From CSSed11-175R1 sp041685735 (GTDB taxonomy: Bacteria > Actinomycetota > Nitriliruptoria > Nitriliruptorales > Nitriliruptoraceae), in assembly GCA_041685735.1 (NCBI GenBank), contig JAWLFE010000001.1:62001-126000 (forward strand): DNA of 64,000 nucleotides, given 5' to 3'. The translations under genes were made by a program, and so were the position numbers. The notes below the pieces were generated by a model. The model searched no databases and was not told the DNA's origin. It worked only from the letters and a program-made list of their open reading frames with translations. This document shows positions 17,072 through 25,624 of the stretch, one piece after another. Each line of letters starts with the position of its first letter. Position 1 is the stretch's first letter.

Positions 17072-17197
17072 GCCTGGGTCCGGGCGTGCGGCGACCGCGC
17101 CCCTCCCGCACGTCGATCGGGAAGTTCGCCATCGATACTGTTCTTCCGTCCGGGTACCTACTAGCATGGTCGTGGGATGGAAGAGGTCCCGCTCACG

Positions 17198-17225
17198 CTG
17201 CAAGGTTCTTGCAGTCAGGCTGCAA
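17198..17225. promoter_or_regulatory. Alternating CTGCAA/TTGCAG operator-like dyads
   Basis: CTGCAAG-3 nt-CTTGCAG is a perfect 7-bp inverted repeat (17198-17214). Its right arm then pairs with CTGCAA at 17220-17225 to form a second dyad. It lies 122 bases upstream of the substrate-binding protein gene, so it may be a repressor site for the importer operon, or simply two small hairpins. Confidence 0.4.
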
Positions 17226-17287
17226 CCGCCCGGTGCGTAGTCTGACGCCGCACGCCGCTTCGGCGGGGCGGTGGGCGAGTGAAACAA

Positions 17288-17324
17288 CGCCGAGGGCCCG
17301 TCATGTAGGTGGGACGGCCCGGCG
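17288..17324 (+). ncRNA. Leader hairpin upstream of the ABC importer operon
   Basis: A stem CGCCG-GGGCC-GTC pairs with GAC-GGCCC-CGGCG with two single-base bulges and a loop of about 10 bases. It ends 10 bases before the AAGGAG Shine-Dalgarno and could affect translation or transcript stability. It does not match a riboswitch class I know. Confidence 0.35.
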
Positions 17325-17347
17325 CTCAACGTCAAGGAGAACACTGC

Positions 17348-18706
17348 ATGAGGATCAAGACGGGTAGGAAGGCTGCGGCCATCCTCGCCGTGATGGCACT
17401 GGCCATCGCGGCCTGTGGCGACGGCGACACCGATGAGCCGGACGACACGGACGACACGACCGAAGAGACCGACGACGCGGACGGCGATGACCCGGCCGAC
17501 GAGCCTGACGAGTCCGATGACGGCGACGGCGCCGAAGCCGGCGAGCTCGGCGAGGTTCGGCTGGCTCCCGGCGAGGAGGTCCAGATCCGTTCGATCGAGG
17601 CCATCTCCGGTGACGTCGCGTTCCTGGGTATCCCGAACCAGCGTGCCGCCGAACTGGCCATCGAGGACTACGGCGACATCCAGGGCTTCGGCATCAACCT
17701 CGGCACGCCGCTCGACGAGCTCTGCTCGTCCGAGGGTGGGCAGTCCGCGGCGCAGACCGTGGCCGCCGACGACACCGTGATCGGGGCGATCGGAACGTCG
17801 TGCTCCGGTGCCGGCGTCCCGGCCTCCGAGCTGCTGTCGAACGCCGGCATGGTGCTGGTCTCCGCATCGAACACCAGCCCGGCCCTGACCCAGGCGCCGT
17901 TCGGCACCGTGGGCGACAACTTCAGTGAGGGGTACTACCGCACCGCGCACAACGACCTGAACCAGGGTGCGGCCGTCGCGGACTACGTCTTCAACGAGCT
18001 CGGTCTGTCCACAGCCGCCGCCGTGCACGACGGTGACCCCTACACCGATGGTCTCACGACCGCGTTCCAGGATGCGTTCGAGGAGCTCGGCGGCGAGGTC
18101 GTGCTCTACACCGCGGTCAACAAGGGCGACACCGACATGGTGCCGATCCTGACCGAGGTCGCGGCCGCAGAGCCCGAGGTCATGTTCATCCCGATCTTCC
18201 CGCCCGAGATCAACCGCATCGCCGAGCAGGTCGGTGGGGTGTCCGGGATGGAGGACGTGGTGCTGTTCTCGGCCGACGGTGCGCAGGTGGACAGCTTCCT
18301 GTCCATCGAGGAATCCGAGGGCTTCTACTTCTCCGGCCCGAACCTGGGCTTCGAGGGCAACGAGAACTCCATCACCGGCGTCTCGGCCTCGGACTTCCTG
18401 GCGACCTACAACGACACCTACGGTGAAGCACCGTCGGCAGCCTTCTGGGCCCACGCCTACGATGCCACCACGTTGCTGTTGTCGGCGATCGACGAGGTTG
18501 CGGTCATGGACGGTGACGAACTGGTCATCGACCGGCAGGCGCTGCGTGACGAGATGTACGCCGCCTCGTTCGACGGGCTGATCGGTGGCATCGACTGTGA
18601 CGAGTTCGGTGACTGTGGTGCTGGAGAGATCCAGATCATCCTGCACGAGGACTCGTCGGTGACGGATGCGACCGAGATCCCGTCGGTCTACACGTTCGTG
18701 CCGTAA
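17348..18706 (+). CDS. Branched-chain amino-acid type ABC transporter substrate-binding lipoprotein
   Basis: Predicted 452-residue lipoprotein of the type I periplasmic-binding fold (Peripla_BP_6), the receptor of a Liv-type importer. The signal peptide ends in a lipobox LAIAAC with Cys23 as the lipidated residue. A very acidic, low-complexity spacer follows (about 24-65, D/E/T-rich), probably a tether from the membrane. The ligand-binding domain has IGTSCSGAGVPASELLSNAGMVLVSASNTSPALT and AAVHDGDPYTDGLTTAF. Cysteines CDEFGDC near the C-terminus could form a disulfide. AAGGAG lies upstream of the ATG. A strong hairpin after the gene separates it from the permease genes. Ligand is unknown. Confidence 0.88.
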   Translation: MRIKTGRKAAAILAVMALAIAACGDGDTDEPDDTDDTTEETDDADGDDPADEPDESDDGDGAEAGELGEVRLAPGEEVQIRSIEAISGDVAFLGIPNQRAAELAIEDYGDIQGFGINLGTPLDELCSSEGGQSAAQTVAADDTVIGAIGTSCSGAGVPASELLSNAGMVLVSASNTSPALTQAPFGTVGDNFSEGYYRTAHNDLNQGAAVADYVFNELGLSTAAAVHDGDPYTDGLTTAFQDAFEELGGEVVLYTAVNKGDTDMVPILTEVAAAEPEVMFIPIFPPEINRIAEQVGGVSGMEDVVLFSADGAQVDSFLSIEESEGFYFSGPNLGFEGNENSITGVSASDFLATYNDTYGEAPSAAFWAHAYDATTLLLSAIDEVAVMDGDELVIDRQALRDEMYAASFDGLIGGIDCDEFGDCGAGEIQIILHEDSSVTDATEIPSVYTFVP

Positions 18707-18712
18707 ATCACG

Positions 18713-18758
18713 ACACGACCCGGGCCCCGGTGCTTACATGCCGGGGCCCGAGTTGTGT
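18713..18758 (+). terminator. Strong hairpin terminator/attenuator after the SBP gene
   Basis: A perfect 10-bp stem (CGGGCCCCGG/CCGGGGCCCG, loop of 10 bases) extends outwards by about seven further pairs (ACACGAC/GTTGTGT, one G-T). It sits between the SBP and permease genes and would allow more SBP than permease to be made. Confidence 0.7.
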
Positions 18759-18861
18759 TCGGCCCGGAAGTGGACGGGTCGCCAACGCAGTGAGTGGGTT
18801 CACGACCTTGGCCGTAGCAGCCGCGGTCGCGTTCCACTCCCCGTGAGACCTGGAGCACCTT

Positions 18862-19971
18862 GTGAGCGCAGACGTTGCCCCCAAACCACAAGCTCCCGCT
18901 CGCCGATCGCGACGGCTGACCTTCGTCGAGGGGGTGCTGTGGGTCATCCGGATCGGCGCCATCCTGCTGATCACGATCGGGCTGATCGGCTCGATCACCA
19001 AGTTCATCGGTGGTGGGGGCCCCTCCGCGGAAGCCTGGCGCGACCTCATCGTCGCCGGTTTCGCCCAGGGCTCGATGTACGGCCTGATCGCCCTCGGCTA
19101 CTCGATGGTCTACGGCGTGCTCGGCTTCATCAACTTCGCCCACGGCGAGGTCTTCATGTCGGGCGCGATGGTCGGCTTCTTCGCCGCGAACTCGTTGAAC
19201 CAGGCGGGGGTGTGGGATTCCAACCCGCTGCTGTCGCTGTTCATCGTGCTGCTGGTGGCGATGGCGACCTCCACGCTGGTTGCGATCCTGGTCGAACGTG
19301 TGGCCTACCGGCGCCTGCGTAACTCCCCCCGGCTGATCATGCTGATCACCTCCATCGGGGTGTCGTTCTTCCTGCAGTACGCCTTCGCGGGCCTGTTCGG
19401 GGTCAACCTGCGGACCTACCCGGCGCTCCCGCCCATCCTGAGCGGGCGCCTCGACATCCTCGGGCTCTCGATCCAGACCCGCCAGGCCCTGGTGATCGTG
19501 GTCGCGCTGGTCTCCATGATCGCGCTGTACCAACTGGTCAACCGGACCAAGACCGGCCGGGCCCTGCGGGCGGTGGCCGAGGACAAGGAGATCGCGGCGC
19601 TGATGGGGATCAACGTCGACCGCACGATCGTGTTGACGTTCGCGGTCGGTGGGGCGATGGCCGGGATCGCCGGCCTGCTCTACGCGATCCTGTTCCGTGG
19701 GGTGTTCTTCTTCACCGGGTTCCTGCCTGGGATCAAGGCGTTCACGGCCGCCGTGCTCGGCGGGATCGGCAACATCCCCGGCGCGATGTTCGGGGGCGTG
19801 TTGCTGGGTCTGTTCGAGACCCTGGGACCCCTGGTCATCCTCGATGGTCTGGGCATCCCCGGGGTGTCGCAGCTCCGCGACGTGGTCGCCTTCAGCGCCC
19901 TGGTGTTGATGTTGGTGTTCCGACCGAGCGGCCTGCTCGGTGAACGCCTCGGAGCGGAGGATCGGGCCTGA
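18862..19971 (+). CDS. livH: Branched-chain amino-acid ABC transporter permease (LivH type)
   Basis: Predicted 369-residue inner-membrane permease. After a basic N-terminus (RRSRRLTF), about eight hydrophobic segments follow. The LivH hallmark GLIALGYSMVYGVLGFINFAHGEVFM is at about 73-98, and the cytoplasmic ATPase-contact loop is TGRALRAVAEDKEIAALMGINVDRTI. The first membrane segment (about 25-45) is extra relative to the shortest LivH proteins. The GTG start lies 155 bases after the SBP stop. Its stop overlaps the next ATG (TGATG). Confidence 0.9.
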   Translation: MSADVAPKPQAPARRSRRLTFVEGVLWVIRIGAILLITIGLIGSITKFIGGGGPSAEAWRDLIVAGFAQGSMYGLIALGYSMVYGVLGFINFAHGEVFMSGAMVGFFAANSLNQAGVWDSNPLLSLFIVLLVAMATSTLVAILVERVAYRRLRNSPRLIMLITSIGVSFFLQYAFAGLFGVNLRTYPALPPILSGRLDILGLSIQTRQALVIVVALVSMIALYQLVNRTKTGRALRAVAEDKEIAALMGINVDRTIVLTFAVGGAMAGIAGLLYAILFRGVFFFTGFLPGIKAFTAAVLGGIGNIPGAMFGGVLLGLFETLGPLVILDGLGIPGVSQLRDVVAFSALVLMLVFRPSGLLGERLGAEDRA

Positions 19972-21863
19972 TGGCGGACACGATGACGACGCAGCCCACG
20001 GCAACCGCGGACGGTCCACCCGAGGCGACGGTGCTGGCAGCCGCCATCGAGTGGCGTCGCACGCTCGGCTACGGCGCGCTCGGTGCCGCGACGATGGCGT
20101 TCATCGCCATGATCGGGATGTACGCCACCTTCGACAACCGCCTCCTGATCGTGCCGATCCTCAGCCTGGGTGCCCTGGTCTACTTCGGTGTCCCCCTGAC
20201 GATGGGCTACCTGGCCGGTGCGGTCAAGGTGGTACCCGGACGTCCGACCCGCGGTCATGGACCGATCGACCTGGCCGCCGGCGCGATCGTCGGCGTGCTG
20301 AGCTCGATCGGCCCGCTGGTCGTCGTGGCGCTGCTCAGCACCGACTTCAACATCCGGCAGACGTTCCCGAACATGTCGCCAGCACAGCGCGAGCTGCTGC
20401 TGTTCGGCCAGTCGACCGGCAGCGGTTCGCTGACGCTGATCGGTGTCACGGTCGTCGCCGCGGTCCTCGGAGCCGCGTTCCACCTCATCCACGGGAAGTT
20501 CCGTCATGCGATCGTCATCGGGGTCGAGACGATCGTGGTGCTGTCGCTGATCGAACTGATCATGCGCAACTTCCTGGACAACCTCGGGCTGACCTTCCTG
20601 CACCGCGCGGTGTGGGTGACCAACTCCGGGCTACGCCTGATCCCCGCGGTGCTCATCTTCCTGCTCGCCGCGGTGCTGTCCTACTCCCTGTCGGGTCGGG
20701 GGACGCAGGTCAAGCAGAAGCTCACCGAACAGTCGCAGGAGTCGCGCGCCAAGTCCGCGATCGCGATCGCTGTGGGCCTGGTGATCCTGGTGGTGGCGCC
20801 CATGCTGGTCGGAAGTCTGGTCAACGAGTTGTTCGTCAACGTCGGGCTGTTCCTGCTGATGGCGCTCGGACTCAACATCGTGATCGGCTACGCCGGGATG
20901 CTGCACCTGGGCTACGTGGCCTTCTTCGCGGTCGGGGCGTACGGCACGGCGCTGTTGACCTCGCCGCTCGCGCCGTCGTTCGCCTTCGAGATGACCTGGT
21001 GGGTGGCGCTGCCGATCGTCGTGGTCGCGGCGACGATCGCGGGGCTGTTGATCGGTGCACCGGTCGTCGGGCTGCGTGGCGACTACCTGGCGATCGTCAC
21101 CCTCGGTTTCGGCGAGATCATCCGCATCGGCGTGCTCTCCGACTGGTGGGGCCCGTACTTCGGTGGCGCGCAGGGCGTCCAACAGGTCCCCGGCGTCGAC
21201 TTCGGCTTCGTCGAGGTGCGGGGTGTCGATCCCCGGGCGATGTTCTACGTGACGGCGGCCTTCGTGATCGTCGCGGCCTACGCATCGTGGCGGTTGCAGC
21301 ACTCCCGGACGGGACGGTCGTGGGCTGCGCTGCGCGAGGACGAGACCACCGCGCAGGTGATGGGGATCGACACCGCCAAGGCGAAGTTGCTGGCGTTCGT
21401 GATCGGTGCCATCTTCGCGTCGTTCGCGGGCTCGTTGTTCGCGTCCAAGGTCGGCTCGGTCTTCCCCTCGAGCTTCGACCTGCTCGTGTCGATCATCGTG
21501 CTGGTCGTGGTGATCGTGGGAGGCATGGGGCACATCCCCGGGGTGATGGTCGGTGCGATCGTGCTGATCGGGGTCCTCGGTGGACCGACCCAGCCGGGCA
21601 TCCTGCAGGAGCTCGGCGAGTACAAGCTGCTGATCTACGGCGCGATCCTGGTCTACATGATGCTCGAGAAGCCGGAGGGGCTGGTGCCGTCCCTGGCCAG
21701 ATCCCGGGAGCTGCATGGTGAGGAAGCCCAGCAGGATGCCTGGTTCGACAAGAAGGGCAACCTGCTGGAGGGCGGCCCGCCCGCAGATGGTGAGGCGATC
21801 AGGGCAGGCGCCGTCGACGGCTCGCCGGACGATGCCAAGCCGACCGAGGAAGGTGAGCGCTGA
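19971..21863 (+). CDS. livM: LivM-type ABC transporter permease with long N-terminal membrane extension
   Basis: Predicted 630-residue permease. The LivM core begins at about residue 262 and includes GLNIVIGYAGMLHLGYVAFFAVGAY (300-324), GLRGDYLAIVTLGFGEIIRI and LREDETTAQVMGIDTAKAKLLAF. Typical LivM proteins have 300-420 residues. The additional first 260 residues hold roughly six more hydrophobic segments (about 35-55, 58-85, 103-123, 155-172, 182-200 and 222-240). The C-terminus adds a hydrophilic tail of about 40 residues. The ATG start overlaps the livH stop. The extension has no recognised function. Confidence 0.88.
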   Translation: MADTMTTQPTATADGPPEATVLAAAIEWRRTLGYGALGAATMAFIAMIGMYATFDNRLLIVPILSLGALVYFGVPLTMGYLAGAVKVVPGRPTRGHGPIDLAAGAIVGVLSSIGPLVVVALLSTDFNIRQTFPNMSPAQRELLLFGQSTGSGSLTLIGVTVVAAVLGAAFHLIHGKFRHAIVIGVETIVVLSLIELIMRNFLDNLGLTFLHRAVWVTNSGLRLIPAVLIFLLAAVLSYSLSGRGTQVKQKLTEQSQESRAKSAIAIAVGLVILVVAPMLVGSLVNELFVNVGLFLLMALGLNIVIGYAGMLHLGYVAFFAVGAYGTALLTSPLAPSFAFEMTWWVALPIVVVAATIAGLLIGAPVVGLRGDYLAIVTLGFGEIIRIGVLSDWWGPYFGGAQGVQQVPGVDFGFVEVRGVDPRAMFYVTAAFVIVAAYASWRLQHSRTGRSWAALREDETTAQVMGIDTAKAKLLAFVIGAIFASFAGSLFASKVGSVFPSSFDLLVSIIVLVVVIVGGMGHIPGVMVGAIVLIGVLGGPTQPGILQELGEYKLLIYGAILVYMMLEKPEGLVPSLARSRELHGEEAQQDAWFDKKGNLLEGGPPADGEAIRAGAVDGSPDDAKPTEEGER

Positions 21864-22663
21864 TGACCGCGATCCTGGAGGTCAGGGACCTCAAGAAGAT
21901 CTTCGGCGGGGTCGCGGCGCTCGATGGCGTCGACCTCCACGTCGACGAACGCGAGATCGTCTCGGTGATCGGGCCGAACGGTGCCGGCAAGACCTCGCTG
22001 TTCAACGTGATCAGTGGCCTGTTCCCGCCGGACGGTGGCACGATCAGCTTCAAGGGCGAGGACATCGCCGGCCTGCAACCCAACCAGATCACCGAACGCG
22101 GTCTGGCGCGCACGTTCCAGAACGTCAAGCTGTTCCCGAACCTGACCGTGCTGGAGAACGTCATGGTGGGCCAGCACTGCCGCAACAAGTCGGGGGCGTG
22201 GGACGCGATCCTGCAGACCCCCCGGTTCAAGCGGGAGGAGAAGGAGATCGAGGAGAAGGCCAAGGACATCCTGTCGTTCTTCGGGACCCGGCTGTCCGGC
22301 TACCGCCACAACCAGCCGGCCTTCGCGCTGTCCTACGCCAACCGGCGACGGTTGGAGATCGCCCGGGCGATGGCCACGGAACCCGACCTGCTGCTCCTGG
22401 ATGAGCCCACCGCCGGCATGAACCCGCGCGAGACCACGGAACTGACCGAGCTGATCGGTCGGCTGCGCTCCGATCGTGGGTTCACCGTGGCGCTGATCGA
22501 ACACGACATGAAGCTGGTCGGTGACGTCTCCGACCGGGTGGTCGTCCTCGACCACGGGGTGAAGCTGATCGAGGGCGACTACAAGACGGTCTCGACCGAC
22601 GACGCGGTCATCGAGGCCTACCTCGGCCGACCCGCCGACCGTGACCAGGAGGCGAGCGCATGA
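21863..22663 (+). CDS. livG: LivG-type ABC transporter ATP-binding protein
   Basis: Predicted 266-residue ATPase of the importer. Walker A is GPNGAGKT (37-44). The Q-loop lies in ARTFQNVKLFPNLTVLENV, and Walker B is LLLLDEP (about 176-182). The signature motif is LSYANRRRLEIARA (156 on) instead of LSGGQQRRLEIARA; the degenerate LSY form occurs in many LivG proteins. The switch histidine is in LIEHDMKLV. ATG overlaps the livM stop (TGATG). Confidence 0.92.
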   Translation: MTAILEVRDLKKIFGGVAALDGVDLHVDEREIVSVIGPNGAGKTSLFNVISGLFPPDGGTISFKGEDIAGLQPNQITERGLARTFQNVKLFPNLTVLENVMVGQHCRNKSGAWDAILQTPRFKREEKEIEEKAKDILSFFGTRLSGYRHNQPAFALSYANRRRLEIARAMATEPDLLLLDEPTAGMNPRETTELTELIGRLRSDRGFTVALIEHDMKLVGDVSDRVVVLDHGVKLIEGDYKTVSTDDAVIEAYLGRPADRDQEASA

Positions 22664-23442
22664 GTACCGGCATCCAGGAGACCGCGGATGGGATCGTCGA
22701 ACCGGAACCCGACGGCCGCACGCCGGTGCTCGAGTTCCGCGACATCAACACCTACTACGGGGCGGTGCACATCCTCAAGGATGTGAACATGAAGATCTAT
22801 CCGGGCGAGATGGTCTGTCTGCTCGGCGGGAACGCGTCCGGCAAGACCACCACGCTCAAGACGATCCTCGGCATGGTCGAACCCGCATCGGGTCAGGTGC
22901 TGATCGACGGCGAGTCCGTCAACGGCCGGGTGACCGCTGACCGGGTCTCCCTGGGCGTGTCGATGGTCCCGGAGAACCGGCGCCTGTTCAAGCGCATGAC
23001 GGTCAAGGAGAACCTCGACATCGGGGCGTACCTGCGCAACGACGACGAGAAGGACGCCGACCTCGACCGGATCTTCGAGATGTTCCCCCGGGTCAAGGAG
23101 CGGTTGAGTCAGAAGGCCGGCACGCTGTCGGGCGGTGAGCAGCAGATGGTCGCGGTCGGGCGCGCCCTGATGGCACGCCCGAAGGTGCTGCTGATGGATG
23201 AGCCCTCGATGGGACTCGCGCCCGTGCTCGTCGCGCAGAACTTCGAGATCATCCAGCAGATCAACGACGCCGGGACCACGGTGTTCATGGTCGAGCAGAA
23301 CGCGAACATGGCCCTGTCCATCGCGGATCGCGGCTACGTGCTGCAGACCGGCGAGATCGTGTTGGCCGACTTCGCCAAGGGCCTGCTGGCCAACCCGCAG
23401 ATGCGTGAGGCCTACCTCGGTGAGGCGGGCGAGGGCCGCTAG
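22660..23442 (+). CDS. livF: LivF-type ABC transporter ATP-binding protein
   Basis: Predicted 260-residue ATPase, partner of LivG. Walker A is GGNASGKT (56-63), differing from the usual GxNGAGKT but still matching GxxxxGKT. The signature LSGGEQQMVAVGRALM is intact, and Walker B is LLMDEPSMGLAP. About 20 extra residues precede the domain. The ATG start overlaps the livG stop by 4 bases. The gene ends 9 bases before the convergent FAD oxidase gene. Confidence 0.92.
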   Translation: MSTGIQETADGIVEPEPDGRTPVLEFRDINTYYGAVHILKDVNMKIYPGEMVCLLGGNASGKTTTLKTILGMVEPASGQVLIDGESVNGRVTADRVSLGVSMVPENRRLFKRMTVKENLDIGAYLRNDDEKDADLDRIFEMFPRVKERLSQKAGTLSGGEQQMVAVGRALMARPKVLLMDEPSMGLAPVLVAQNFEIIQQINDAGTTVFMVEQNANMALSIADRGYVLQTGEIVLADFAKGLLANPQMREAYLGEAGEGR

Positions 23443-23451
23443 CCCGCCGGG

Positions 23452-24612
23452 TCACCCGAGGATGCGTGCGTCGCCCCAGCCGCTGGCCAGACCTGCGCCG
23501 GTGGCGAAGCGATGCGGGGTGAACGGCTCCAGCCCCGGATCCGGATCACCGAGCACCAGGTCCGCGACGTACCGGCCGAGCCCGGGTGCCAGCTTGAACC
23601 CGTGACCGCTGGTGCCGGCGTCGATGAACACGCCGTCGGCGATCTCGCCGATCACCGGCTGCCAGTCCGGACTGACGTCGTAGAGGCTGGCCCAGCCCCC
23701 ACGCGGCTCGATCTCCTCCAGACCCGGCAGCCGGCGGATGACCTTGGTGGCCAGTTCCTCGCTCTCCTCGTCGAGCAGCCGGTCGTCGATGGCGTCGGGA
23801 TCGTCGATCGTGGGGGACGGCGTGAGCGGGCCGACGATGAAATGGTCGGAGCGCTCGGGTTTGGCGTAGTAGCCCTGCACGATGTCCGCGAAGACGTGCT
23901 CGATACGGGCAGCCGGGCCCCACCCGTAGGTCGCGACCACGTGCCGTTCCGCGGTCAGGGGCAGTTCCGCGCCGACCTGGGCTGCCAGCGGTCCGCTCCA
24001 GGGGCCGGCGGCGATCAGCAGGCGGTCGACACCGACCGACGTGCCGTCCGCGAGGTGGATGATCGTGCCGCGATCGCCGTGGTGTTCCAGGCGCGCCACC
24101 TCGGTGTTGCGGCGGACCTCGACGCCGGTGTCGCGGGCACGGGCCACGAGTCCCTGCGTGGTCAGGACGGGATCGGCGTAGCCGGCGTCCCGCTCCCACC
24201 CGCCGATCCCGACCCCGGTCAGGTCGAAGGCGGGGAACCGGTCGGCCAACGCGTCGACGTCCAGCGCGTCGGTGATCGTCCCGATGGCGGTCAGTGCCTG
24301 GGCGGTGCGGCGGACCTCCTCGATGTCCTCAGGACCGTGGAGGAACAACCCGCCGGTGCGGTGGTAGCCGGCGTCGTGCCCGCCGGTGACCTCGGCGAAT
24401 CGGTCGAGCAGATCCAGCGACTCGCGCGCCACCTGCGCCAGGAACGGGTTGGTGTAGTAGGCCCGGCAGACCGCGCTCGAGCGTCCCGTCGGTCCGCCCG
24501 CGATGTCGCCCCGTTCGAAGAGCATGGTCGACACACCCCGGTCGCCCAGGTGGAACGCGGCGCTGGCTCCGTGCACCCCGCCACCGATGATCCCGACGTC
24601 GACGTGGTCCAT
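23452..24612 (-). CDS. FAD-dependent amine/amino-acid oxidoreductase (DAO family)
   Basis: Predicted 386-residue flavoprotein. The dinucleotide-binding motif is VGIIGGGVHGASAAFHL (6-22). The arginine/serine stretch GPTGRSSAVCRAYYTNPFLAQVA and the C-terminal GVFIDAGTSGHGFKLAPGLGRYVADLV are typical of the sarcosine-oxidase/glycine-oxidase group. It could oxidise a secondary or N-methyl amino acid. It is the last gene of a minus-strand operon with a second FAD oxidase and an OCD-family gene; the 64-base gap upstream carries an AGG-rich site before the ATG. Substrate is unknown. Confidence 0.82.
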   Translation of the reverse strand: MDHVDVGIIGGGVHGASAAFHLGDRGVSTMLFERGDIAGGPTGRSSAVCRAYYTNPFLAQVARESLDLLDRFAEVTGGHDAGYHRTGGLFLHGPEDIEEVRRTAQALTAIGTITDALDVDALADRFPAFDLTGVGIGGWERDAGYADPVLTTQGLVARARDTGVEVRRNTEVARLEHHGDRGTIIHLADGTSVGVDRLLIAAGPWSGPLAAQVGAELPLTAERHVVATYGWGPAARIEHVFADIVQGYYAKPERSDHFIVGPLTPSPTIDDPDAIDDRLLDEESEELATKVIRRLPGLEEIEPRGGWASLYDVSPDWQPVIGEIADGVFIDAGTSGHGFKLAPGLGRYVADLVLGDPDPGLEPFTPHRFATGAGLASGWGDARILG

Positions 24613-24676
24613 GGGTCCTCCAGGCAGACTCGTGATGATCGGCCGGCACCCTAGCTTCGGGGTCCCCGGCCGGGGA

Positions 24677-25594
24677 TCAGGCGGTGTGGATGGCCCGCGC
24701 GACGATCAGGTCCTCGTAGGCGTGACCGACGGATGAGAACAGGGTGCGGTCGCCGGTCGAGGTCCGCACGGGGGCGCCGTCCCGCAGGAGTTCGGTCAGG
24801 TCCGCGACGATCGACTCCCGGTTCCAGCCGCCCTCGGACTCGGCGAGCAGCAGGTCCCCCTTCTCGGTGAGCGCCGCCTCGCGGAGTTCCACCACGACGC
24901 GGCTGCCGATGACGGTCGCGGCGTCGACCTCCTGCAGATCCGGACGGTAGGCACCGATCGCGTTGACGTGGATGCCCTCTGGGAGCATCGAGCCGTCGAA
25001 GACCGGTGTCGCGCTGGATGTGCAGGTGCAGACGATGTCCGAGGTCGCGACGTCGGCCGGCGTCCCCGGTCGCACCTCGACATCGAGGTGGTCGGTCGCG
25101 AAGGTGAGGAACGCATCGACGGACTCGGACCGTGGTGCGACGATGCGGACCTCGGTGAGGTCACGGACCGCCGCCATGGCCAACAGGTGGGACCGACCCT
25201 GGGCTCCCGCGCCGAAGATCGTCAGTCGCGCCGCGTCGGGTCGGGCCAGGTGCCGGGTCGCGAGTCCCGATACCGCCGCGGTCCGCAACTCCGTGAGCGC
25301 ACGGCCCTCGATCGAGGCCTCGGGCTCCAGGCCCGGCGGGACGAACAGCGTGTAGACCCCGTTGATGAAGGACCTGCCCCGCGCCGGGTTGTCCGGGTCC
25401 AGCGAGACCATCTTGACCCCGGCCCAGCCGTCGGCCATCGCGGGCATGACCAGCAGGTCGCGCCCGTCCTCGCGCAGGTGGAGCCGCTGTGGTCCCTCGG
25501 CGAAACCGTTGGCGCCGATCGCCTGTTCCAACGCATCGATCGCGTCGACCATCGGCAGGCGCTCCCAGACCTCGGGGGCATCGATGTGCTGCAC
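24677..25594 (-). CDS. Ornithine cyclodeaminase/mu-crystallin family protein
   Basis: Predicted 305-residue NAD(P)-dependent enzyme. The Rossmann motif FGAGAQGRSHLLAM begins at about 127. GVKMVSLDPDNPARG (Lys61) and the C-terminal FSSVGHAYEDLIVARA also match the family. Members convert ornithine to proline, reduce cyclic imines or make and break opine-like secondary amines. Lying between two FAD amine oxidases, it may reduce or deaminate an imine from the same pathway. The GTG start lies 30 bases after the upstream FAD gene. Confidence 0.8.
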   Translation of the reverse strand: MQHIDAPEVWERLPMVDAIDALEQAIGANGFAEGPQRLHLREDGRDLLVMPAMADGWAGVKMVSLDPDNPARGRSFINGVYTLFVPPGLEPEASIEGRALTELRTAAVSGLATRHLARPDAARLTIFGAGAQGRSHLLAMAAVRDLTEVRIVAPRSESVDAFLTFATDHLDVEVRPGTPADVATSDIVCTCTSSATPVFDGSMLPEGIHVNAIGAYRPDLQEVDAATVIGSRVVVELREAALTEKGDLLLAESEGGWNRESIVADLTELLRDGAPVRTSTGDRTLFSSVGHAYEDLIVARAIHTA

Positions 25595-25624
25595 GTCGGC
25601 GGTCCTTGTGTCGGGAGCGGGTGG

